Origin: Bacteroidota bacterium
GTDB lineage: Bacteria > Bacteroidota > Bacteroidia > Flavobacteriales > Schleiferiaceae
NCBI GenBank assembly: GCA_005786915.1
Contig: SYCM01000069.1
Coordinates: 1-5,108, forward strand
Length of the DNA: 5,108 nt
Direction: 5' to 3'
Positions 1-5,108 of the stretch are shown here, piece by piece. Under the pieces are notes generated by a model. The model was not told the origin of the DNA and made no database searches. It saw nothing but the letters and a program-made list of their open reading frames with translations. The number at the start of each line of letters is the position of its first letter. The stretch's first letter is position 1. Made by a program: the position numbers and the translations under genes.

Positions 1-1122
1 AGGAAGCTTTATGGGGTTCACACCAATTTTGGGGTCGTATCGGTACAACTCGACCGCCGTATTGGTTTGGCCGCCTTGGGCCTCGACCCGCCACGCATAC
101 CGGCGGCGCGGACCGGTGAAGACTCCGGGTTCGTTGGCCAAAAGCATCAGTGCTGTGTCGTAGCCGAGCCAAGACCAACGTGAACGGGACTCGCCCAAAG
201 CCAGCGAAAGATGGCTGTCGACGGCTTCGTAGGAGGCAAACTCCAATCGATCGGTTTGAACCCAAACAATGGGCTGGCGCAGCAGCAGAAACGCATCGAG
301 CGACGGGCTGTTTACCGTGGTGCTCACGGTCCAGAGCTCCGTTTGGCTCGCGGGGCGCTGGCGCAACCCCTGAAGAATGCGCGCGGCACTGAGCACTTTG
401 TCGTCGAGCAGCACAAATCGAGTGGCGATCAAGTCGTCGCGCCCGACGCGTTCGGCCAGGTTGGCAGTAGGTCGCCCGTCCCAGCTTTGAATTTGGGCCG
501 TATCGCCCCCATGGGCGGCGAATCCCTGGTAGAAGGCGCGGCGCTGGAGCACGCTGTTTTTGTCGCCTAGATCAAAAATGACCGTTCGAGACTGGGGTCG
601 GGCCTTGGCGTCGCGGGCGGCCAATCGGCCGAGGGCTTCAGACTCGGTGTAGCGCGGTGGCGCGGCCGCAATGAGCTGCGGCAGTCCGGCGACCGCCATA
701 TCGCGAGAAACGGGGTTTACGACGTAGGTCGTTGAAGCGGCGTACTTAGCAAGCGCTTCAGAATCTTGGCCGCGGAAAGGCCCGATGACGTAGTGTACTT
801 TGCGCGCTGCCAGCAGTTCCATGAAGGCCTTAGGGCTGTACGATTGAACAGGGCCATCAAGCGGGCGGTCGAGGATGGAGCCGTTGGACTCGTCAAAATC
901 GTACACGTCGAGCACTACCGGGCTGTCGGTTGCTGCCGAATCCAGCGCAGCTTTGAATCCGGCATAAAACTCGAGGGCCATGCGCTGACCCACCTTGCCG
1001 CCCAAGGTGTCAGCTTGCACCTGAAACGGGAGCACAACCGCCCAACGCTCAACACTTTGTGCGCGCAGCGCCCACGGGAGGAGTACGGTGGCGGACCAAA
1101 CCGCAAGATGCTTTATTCCCAT
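1..1122 (-). CDS. Secreted type 1 periplasmic-binding-protein-like protein (3' end outside window)
   Basis: This frame is open for all 374 codons from an ATG at 1122 to the left edge, so the C-terminus is missing. The start is chosen because it gives a clean signal peptide: basic MGIKH, a hydrophobic stretch to about residue 19, and a likely cleavage after LRA (residue 21). The mature protein opens with a beta strand, WAVVLPFQ (27-34), followed by a helix (ALEFYAGFKAALDSA, 49-63) and VVLDVYDFDES (69-79), the usual first Rossmann-like unit of type 1 periplasmic-binding folds. YVIGPFRG (111-118), VVNPVSRD (134-141) and a TVIFDLGDKNS strand-loop (180-190) fit the rest of that fold. SWLGYDTALMLL (317-328) resembles the C-terminal part of such proteins. 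Bacteroidota often carry a related protein after guaA, sometimes with LysM repeats; none is visible here. There is no lipobox cysteine. The ATG overlaps the end of guaA by 10 bases, suggesting translational coupling. Ligand and role are unknown; transport is doubtful because no permease is nearby. The fold assignment is inference from patterns. Confidence -1.
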   Translation of the reverse strand, partial: MGIKHLAVWSATVLLPWALRAQSVERWAVVLPFQVQADTLGGKVGQRMALEFYAGFKAALDSAATDSPVVLDVYDFDESNGSILDRPLDGPVQSYSPKAFMELLAARKVHYVIGPFRGQDSEALAKYAASTTYVVNPVSRDMAVAGLPQLIAAAPPRYTESEALGRLAARDAKARPQSRTVIFDLGDKNSVLQRRAFYQGFAAHGGDTAQIQSWDGRPTANLAERVGRDDLIATRFVLLDDKVLSAARILQGLRQRPASQTELWTVSTTVNSPSLDAFLLLRQPIVWVQTDRLEFASYEAVDSHLSLALGESRSRWSWLGYDTALMLLANEPGVFTGPRRRYAWRVEAQGGQTNTAVELYRYDPKIGVNPIKLP

Positions 1123-2645
1123 TCGATGGTTGCCGGCGGTTTGGAACTGATGTCGTAGACGACGCGGTTCACGCCCCGCACTTGGTTTATGATGGCAATC
1201 GAAGTTCGCGCCAAAAAGTCGTAGGGCAGATGAACCCAGTCCGCCGTCATACCGTCGGTCGACTGAACGGCGCGCAAGGCCACGACTTGCTCGTAGCTGC
1301 GCTCGTCACCCATGACGCCCACCGACTTGACGGGGAGCAAGATGGCTCCGGCCTGCCACACCGAATCGTAGAGTCCGGCGTCGCGCAGTCCCTGAATGAA
1401 GAGGTGGTCGACTTCCTGCAAAATGGACACTTTTTCGGGCGTAACCTCTCCCAAAATGCGAATGGCAAGTCCTGGCCCTGGAAAAGGGTGTCGGCCCAAA
1501 AGTTCGGGTTTAAGGCCCATCGCGGCCCCGACGCGGCGAACCTCATCTTTAAACAGGCTGCGCAGCGGTTCCACAATCTGAAGCTTCATACAGTCGGGAA
1601 GTCCGCCGACGTTGTGGTGAGACTTGATCGTCACGCTGGGGCCGTTGACGCTGACCGATTCAATGACGTCGGGGTAAATGGTTCCCTGACCGAGAAATTC
1701 AACACCCTGAATGCGGTGGGCCTCGCGGTCAAACACCTCGATGAAGGTTCGCCCGATGGCCTTGCGCTTGGCCTCGGGTTCCTCTTGTCCGGCAAGGGCG
1801 GCATAAAACTCGGCACTGGCATCTACGCCGACGACGTTGAGTCCGAGGTGTTCATACTGCTGAAGTACGCCCTCAAACTCGTTCTTGCGAAGCAGTCCGT
1901 TGTTGACGAAAATGCAGTGAAGTCGGTCGCCGATGGCCTTGTCCAGCAGGACGGCAGCCACCGTCGAGTCTACCCCGCCGCTGAGGCCCAACACCACCTT
2001 GCCGTCGCCAATTTGCTGGCGCAGCGAGGCCACGGTGTCGTCGATGAAGCTCGCCGGCGTCCACGTTGGGGCGCATCCGGCAATGCCGTATATGAAGTTG
2101 CGCAGGAGCTGGGCGCCGTGCTCCGAGTGGACCACTTCGGGGTGAAATTGAATGGCGTAGGTCTCCTCGCCGGCGAAACGGTAGGCCGCGACCGGGATGC
2201 TGTCGGTGGTCGCCTCGACAACGGCCTGAGCCGGAAGTTCCACAATGCTGTCCCCGTGGCTCATCCACACGGTGCTTCCGTGCGGAATTCCCGCGAGCAG
2301 CCGCGATTCTTCGGCACTGGGGTTGAGGTGCGCCCGGCCGTATTCGCGGTGCGTACTCCGCGCCACTTTACCGCCCCGCGTGTGGGCCATGAACTGGGCG
2401 CCGTAGCAGACTCCAAGCACGGGCACCTGGCCATAAAAGCCGTTGAGGTCGGGGTTGGGAGCTCCCTTTTCGAGTGTAGAATAGGGAGATCCGCTGAGGA
2501 TTACTGCCTTAAAATTGGACTTCCAGTCCTCGGGAATGTGGTGAAACGGGTGTATTTCGCAGTACACATTGAGTTCGCGCACGCGACGGGCAATAAGCTG
2601 AGTATACTGAGAACCAAAGTCGAGGATTAGGATGGCGTCGGTCAT
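1113..2645 (-). CDS. guaA: GMP synthase (glutamine-hydrolysing)
   Basis: This cytoplasmic enzyme converts XMP to GMP using ATP and glutamine-derived ammonia, the last step of guanine nucleotide synthesis. At 510 residues it is full length for the family. The N-terminal class I glutamine amidotransferase domain (about 5-190) has the nucleophile Cys80 in GVCYGAQ and the His168/Glu170 pair in FHPEV. The ATP pyrophosphatase domain follows, with the PP-loop SGGVDS at 222-227 and FVNNGLLRKNE at 246-256. The C-terminal dimerisation and XMP-binding part includes KSHHNVGGLP (341-350), GRHPFPGPGLAIRILG (384-399) and the terminal KPPATIEWE. The oxyanion-loop region reads LSGSPYS (50-56) instead of the common SGGP form; as I recall, related Bacteroidota also have GSP here, so it is probably lineage-specific. 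The ATG start gives the canonical opening ILILDFGSQYTQLIARR almost at once. It lies 24 bases after bshC, with a TAnnTTTG element between, so it may have its own promoter. There is no visible ribosome binding site. Identification is secure. Confidence -1.
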   Translation of the reverse strand: MTDAILILDFGSQYTQLIARRVRELNVYCEIHPFHHIPEDWKSNFKAVILSGSPYSTLEKGAPNPDLNGFYGQVPVLGVCYGAQFMAHTRGGKVARSTHREYGRAHLNPSAEESRLLAGIPHGSTVWMSHGDSIVELPAQAVVEATTDSIPVAAYRFAGEETYAIQFHPEVVHSEHGAQLLRNFIYGIAGCAPTWTPASFIDDTVASLRQQIGDGKVVLGLSGGVDSTVAAVLLDKAIGDRLHCIFVNNGLLRKNEFEGVLQQYEHLGLNVVGVDASAEFYAALAGQEEPEAKRKAIGRTFIEVFDREAHRIQGVEFLGQGTIYPDVIESVSVNGPSVTIKSHHNVGGLPDCMKLQIVEPLRSLFKDEVRRVGAAMGLKPELLGRHPFPGPGLAIRILGEVTPEKVSILQEVDHLFIQGLRDAGLYDSVWQAGAILLPVKSVGVMGDERSYEQVVALRAVQSTDGMTADWVHLPYDFLARTSIAIINQVRGVNRVVYDISSKPPATIEWE

Positions 2646-2650
2646 GGGGG

Positions 2651-2658
2651 CAAAAGTA
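2651..2658 (-). promoter_or_regulatory. guaA: Candidate Bacteroidota -7 promoter element (TAnnTTTG) before guaA
   Basis: On the minus strand the bshC-guaA gap reads TACTTTTG followed by CCCCC and the guaA ATG. TACTTTTG matches exactly the TAnnTTTG -7 element used by the primary sigma factor of Bacteroidota. Only five bases separate it from the start codon, so transcription would begin on or next to the ATG and give a leaderless or nearly leaderless guaA message. The -33 side is weak: the nearest T-rich block is GTTTAG, ending 15 bases upstream, inside the end of bshC, with no proper TTG at the usual distance. The motif match is seen; promoter activity is inferred. Confidence -1.
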
Positions 2659-2669
2659 CGGCGGCCGCT

Positions 2670-4262
2670 TCAGCTAAACTCCCACCATGCGGGGGCATCC
2701 CAATGCGGCGATTCGCGGTACGCGCGCAGGTATTCCTGCACCGCATCGGGACCGCCGTGCTCGACGACGTCCAGGTGGGTCCAAATGCGCTCCTGTAGTA
2801 TTCCGGCGGGCAACAGCAAGGAGCTGAGCAGATCCAAGCGGCGAATCTGTACAGCCTCACGGCGTGTGTACTCTCTGCGAAGGCGTTCCCGCATTCGGTC
2901 TTCTTCGCGAGCTATGCGCTGCATCCAGGAATCGACCGAACGTTCTAATCCCGGCTGAGCATAGGTTTGACGGACTAGGGATTCCAAAGCTTCGGTCACG
3001 GGACGAGCCTCGCGGTCGGGTGCACCGAGCCACTCCATAAGCTGGTTCCGAAAGTCAGCGGGGTTCCACGGACCGCACCACGCGGGCGGAACGGCCTCGC
3101 CGGATTCGGCGAGTTGGCGGAGTCCCTCGCGGGCCTTTACCGCCGCGGCGGGCCACCAGGCCCCACTGTGGCGAAGCCGCCACACCCCGTGCTCCATGGC
3201 CGTTCGCGCGAAGTAGGGCGCCAATTGGTAGGCATACGCCAGCTCACCGGCCCCGCCCGTGTAGGCTGCGTTGGGCAAAATCCACTCTTGGTACACCGGG
3301 CGCAGCAGAGCGTTCGGACTCACCTGCTCGGGATGCTGGCGGGCCCATGCGGCCACGTCGGCATCGCGGCCGAGCGGCGTTCCGTCGGAACGGACCCAAG
3401 TGCCGTCCTCGCGGCGGTCCAAGCGGTACCGACCGCCCTGGACGTCGAGGGCAAACAAGGCTGACGGACGAAAAGGCACGGGCGGTTCCGCAGCGCCCCA
3501 AGGAGTTGAAGCGACTTCGCGCGTGGCGAACAGGGTTTGGTTGCGGATTTCGTCCTCCCACAACTCCGCAGCCGACGCCTTCAAGCGGGCGTCTGACGCA
3601 TCCAGCACGAGCACCCCCGGGTGCATAAGTCCAATCAGCTCACGGGTGGCGTCGGCGAGGGTTTCTGACGCGCGGTACACGGCCTCGCTGCGCTCGGCCG
3701 CCGCGCGAACCGGCTCGGGGAGCGCCGCCTGCTCGCGCCACTCTTGGATTGCTCGGGCGGCCCGCTCGGACGGCACGCAGCCGCTGCGCAGCGGCTTCGC
3801 CGGCTGCGCCCACACCCCAACGGCGCGTCCGCGCCAAAAAACGCGGCGAATCTCCTCGAGGTCGTGGTCCTCGGTCGCCATCCAAAATACCGGCACCGTC
3901 GGAATCCCCTGCTGCGTCCAGTGCTCGGCGAGCGCCTGGGTCTCGGCGATCTTGGCGTGCACGTACAGGGGGCCGACCGCCGTGACCAGCTGGTGGCCCG
4001 CGGTAACCGTCACCGAATCGGGTTGGGCCAAGCGCTCGAGCAGCGCCAATTGCTCCTCGTGGGGTTGGGGTCCGCACTGCGCGCGCAGCACCTCGACCAG
4101 AAGTGCCCGACGCTGCGGCGAAAACTGCTGGGCACGGCGGCGCATGCCTTCGGCAGTCAACGCCTGCGTCATCGGAGCGCGGTCCAAGCCCCGAGCCTTC
4201 AGGGCGACCAAGGCCTCCCCGATCCCGCAGGCGCTCAGTGGGGTCGTCGGAGCGCCGTTCAT
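2670..4262 (-). CDS. bshC: Putative bacillithiol synthase (cysteine-adding enzyme BshC)
   Basis: BshC is thought to add cysteine to glucosaminyl-malate, the last step in making the low-molecular-weight thiol bacillithiol in the cytoplasm. The 530-residue length is usual for the family. Diagnostic segments appear in order: TVTAGHQL (85-92) and GPLYVHAKI (97-105) of the Rossmann-like core; VFWMATEDHDLEEI (125-138), a signature stretch; PFRPSALFAL (263-272); SPNALLRPVYQEWILPN (315-331) running into AYTGGAGELAY (333-343); a charged, helical, probably coiled-coil part (about 440-475); and LPAGILQER (484-492) near the C-terminus. The N-terminus is only loosely conserved. In the glycine-rich loop the third position is Ala (GGAGE), and the aromatic residue I would expect just after it (AYW) is Ala (AYAYQL). 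The ATG overlaps the upstream DUF4294 stop by four bases (ATGA), which fixes the start and suggests coupled translation. The other bacillithiol genes (bshA, bshB) are not in the window. The family assignment is strong; the biochemical role rests on family knowledge. Confidence -1.
   Translation of the reverse strand: MNGAPTTPLSACGIGEALVALKARGLDRAPMTQALTAEGMRRRAQQFSPQRRALLVEVLRAQCGPQPHEEQLALLERLAQPDSVTVTAGHQLVTAVGPLYVHAKIAETQALAEHWTQQGIPTVPVFWMATEDHDLEEIRRVFWRGRAVGVWAQPAKPLRSGCVPSERAARAIQEWREQAALPEPVRAAAERSEAVYRASETLADATRELIGLMHPGVLVLDASDARLKASAAELWEDEIRNQTLFATREVASTPWGAAEPPVPFRPSALFALDVQGGRYRLDRREDGTWVRSDGTPLGRDADVAAWARQHPEQVSPNALLRPVYQEWILPNAAYTGGAGELAYAYQLAPYFARTAMEHGVWRLRHSGAWWPAAAVKAREGLRQLAESGEAVPPAWCGPWNPADFRNQLMEWLGAPDREARPVTEALESLVRQTYAQPGLERSVDSWMQRIAREEDRMRERLRREYTRREAVQIRRLDLLSSLLLPAGILQERIWTHLDVVEHGGPDAVQEYLRAYRESPHWDAPAWWEFS
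3779..3796. repeat. Perfect 18-bp palindrome inside bshC
   Basis: The sequence AGCCGCTGCGCAGCGGCT is its own reverse complement over nine plus nine bases with no spacer. It falls within bshC codons for roughly KPLRSG (residues 156-161), a part of the protein that is not strongly conserved. With no loop it would form a cruciform or a short-loop hairpin rather than a terminator, and no T run follows on either strand. It may be chance in G+C-rich coding DNA, or a site for a dimeric protein. The palindrome is seen directly; any function is unknown. Confidence -1.
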
Positions 4263-4906
4263 CGGCGGGGCTTGAGGGTTCCGTTCACGTCCATGGGCAA
4301 GCGTTCCTTGAGGTCGCCCAACGCAAAAGCCCGCTTCAGAATTTTCTCAATCAGCGCGTCTTCTTGGTTTTCGTTAGGCTCGTACTCCTTGCGAATGTTG
4401 ATGTCGTACCACGAACCCGTCACGCTCCAACCTACCGCCGTAAACCAGTTGCGGTACTCACGAATCAGCTGAAAAACCGTTTGGTTCGTTTCTCGGTACA
4501 CCAGCTTGCACAAAATTTGGCCTTCGGATCGGGTGAGCTTGCGGAGTTCCGCTTCAAAGCGCTGCTCGAGAAAATCTTGGTACTGTTTGGTGTACTTCGC
4601 GCGCTTGCGGGCGGACTTTTCTTTGGCCAACCGCATGTTCAGGGAGTCCAAGCGTTCTCCGGCCGCCTTGGCGTAGGGGTAAACTTTCATGACCCGGCGG
4701 CGCAGCAGCAGGTAGCGCTTTCGCGCTTCGACGTCGGTAAACGTGGGCTTGTCTACTACGAGAATTTCGTCGAGAAATACCCAAGGAATGGTATCTCCTT
4801 CAATGATTGACCCTTGTCCTTTTTGACCGTTGTAGGTCGTAGGCACTTCTTGAGACCAAACCGCAACACTGATTGTCCACAAAACCAGACCAAAAGACTT
4901 CTTCAT
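4259..4906 (-). CDS. Exported DUF4294 family protein
   Basis: This 215-residue protein is of unknown function and probably acts in the periplasm or cell envelope. Residues 1-18 form a signal peptide: MKK, a hydrophobic stretch FGLVLWTISVAVW, and a likely cut after S18, before QE. There is no lipobox cysteine. The mature part has a short strand-rich start (IPWVFLDEILVV, 40-51), as is typical of DUF4294, then RYLLLRRRVMKVYPYAKAAG (64-83), the most recognisable family block. A highly charged Lys/Arg/Glu helical region, probably coiled coil, covers about 83-125. LTRSEGQILCKLVYRET (124-140) and FQLIREYRNWF (145-155) follow. The frame extends upstream to 4993, but the start at 4906 is preferred because it gives the signal peptide and an ATGA overlap with the stop of the upstream carboxylase gene. 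The stop overlaps the bshC start in the same way. Family assignment is from memory of conserved blocks; no function is established. Confidence -1.
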   Translation of the reverse strand: MKKSFGLVLWTISVAVWSQEVPTTYNGQKGQGSIIEGDTIPWVFLDEILVVDKPTFTDVEARKRYLLLRRRVMKVYPYAKAAGERLDSLNMRLAKEKSARKRAKYTKQYQDFLEQRFEAELRKLTRSEGQILCKLVYRETNQTVFQLIREYRNWFTAVGWSVTGSWYDINIRKEYEPNENQEDALIEKILKRAFALGDLKERLPMDVNGTLKPRR

Positions 4907-5108
4907 AATCTGTGGCGCATTTTCCAGGCACTGACTGGCTGTGGAACTTCCGACGGGGTTGGACGGTAGGCCTCGGCCAAGGCGGCGGCCCATTCCGCGC
5001 CGTCGGTCCGCGGCTCCAAGGACTCGGGCGTGAAGTTCTTGGCGACAAACCCGGTGTCGAATTGGCCGCTGACGAAGTCGGGATGCTCCAAGATGAAGCG
5101 GCCAAAGC
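4903..5108 (-). CDS. accC: Biotin carboxylase subunit of an acyl-CoA carboxylase, C-terminal end (5' end outside window)
   Basis: Only the last 67 residues and the stop are inside the window; the gene begins beyond the right edge. The fragment starts FGRFILEHPDFVSGQFDTGF and continues VAKNFTPESL. This matches the C-terminal tail of biotin carboxylases, where a helix is followed by a conserved G-x-FDT-x-F segment, FTPESL-type residues, and a variable tail ending near a basic SAWK motif. These enzymes carboxylate biotin on its carrier protein with ATP and bicarbonate, the first half-reaction of acetyl-CoA or propionyl-CoA carboxylase. The ATP-grasp domain and catalytic residues are not visible, so the acyl-CoA specificity cannot be told and the gene symbol is provisional. 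The TGA stop overlaps the ATG of the DUF4294 gene (ATGA), so the two are very likely co-transcribed. Pyruvate carboxylase is less likely, because the protein ends here without further domains. Confidence -1.
   Translation of the reverse strand, partial: FGRFILEHPDFVSGQFDTGFVAKNFTPESLEPRTDGAEWAAALAEAYRPTPSEVPQPVSAWKMRHRL

Noticed and set aside
150..1158. Plus-strand frames (150-392, 211-570, 766-1158) and a minus-strand frame (915-1106)
   Set aside because: All fall inside the continuous minus-strand frame 1122-1, which has a signal peptide and fold-like strand-helix pattern; these alternatives have none.
1059..2630. A 523-codon open frame on the plus strand opposite guaA
   Set aside because: It lies almost exactly antisense to guaA, which has all its catalytic motifs. 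Its translation shows no recognisable domain, and long antisense frames are expected in G+C-rich coding DNA.
2661..2668. GCGGCCGC palindrome just after bshC as a possible terminator
   Set aside because: It is only eight bases with no loop, and is not followed by a T run in the place expected for an intrinsic terminator. The same word occurs at 662-669 within coding sequence.
3271..4275. A 334-codon plus-strand open frame opposite bshC
   Set aside because: The product is a low-complexity Ser/Arg/Ala-rich string typical of a shadow frame, and it is entirely antisense to a well-supported gene.
3744..4810. Overlapping plus-strand frames (3744-4472 and 4103-4810) opposite bshC and the DUF4294 gene
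   Set aside because: They span the junction of two real minus-strand genes, overlap each other in different frames, and have no family-like motifs.
4907..4993. An earlier start for the DUF4294 protein at 4993
   Set aside because: The 29 extra residues overlap the biotin carboxylase tail in another frame and would bury the signal peptide. The ATG at 4906 gives a proper signal peptide and the ATGA junction.
1..5108. Mobile elements, CRISPR arrays, phage or defence genes, tRNA or rRNA genes
   Set aside because: I found no direct repeats with regular spacing, transposase or nuclease motifs, or cloverleaf-like segments. The window is nearly fully occupied by five ordinary chromosomal genes.

Overview
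The window reads as a core-genome segment of a Bacteroidota bacterium, probably from a G+C-rich Flavobacteriales-like lineage. The evidence is a GMP synthase of Bacteroidota type (ends KPPATIEWE), a DUF4294 exported protein (a family I know mainly from Bacteroidota), a bacillithiol synthase (BshC) of the Bacteroidota type, no convincing Shine-Dalgarno sequences, and a TAnnTTTG promoter-like element. The base composition is clearly G+C-rich, which explains the many long shadow reading frames.

All five genes lie on the minus strand, so the order of transcription is from high to low coordinates. At the right edge is the C-terminal end of a biotin carboxylase (acetyl/acyl-CoA carboxylase subunit). 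Its stop overlaps the start of a small secreted DUF4294 protein by ATGA. The DUF4294 stop overlaps the start of bshC by another ATGA. After bshC there is a 24-base gap holding a promoter-like motif. Then comes guaA, whose last 10 bases overlap the start of a secreted periplasmic-binding-protein-like gene that runs off the left edge. That last gene is complete at its N-terminus, open for 374 codons, and has no stop inside the window.

The layout suggests two transcription units, or one with an internal promoter: accC - DUF4294 - bshC (fatty-acid or acyl-CoA carboxylation, an unknown envelope protein, and the last step of bacillithiol synthesis), then guaA with the PBP-like protein (guanine nucleotide synthesis plus an envelope protein of unknown role). 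Coding density is close to 100 percent. I see no tRNA, rRNA, CRISPR array, insertion sequence, phage gene or defence system, and no stretch of 300 bases without a gene. I did not find a new biological system. The points most worth a second look are the possibly leaderless guaA promoter, the two uncharacterised exported proteins translationally coupled to core metabolic genes, and a perfect 18-bp palindrome inside bshC.
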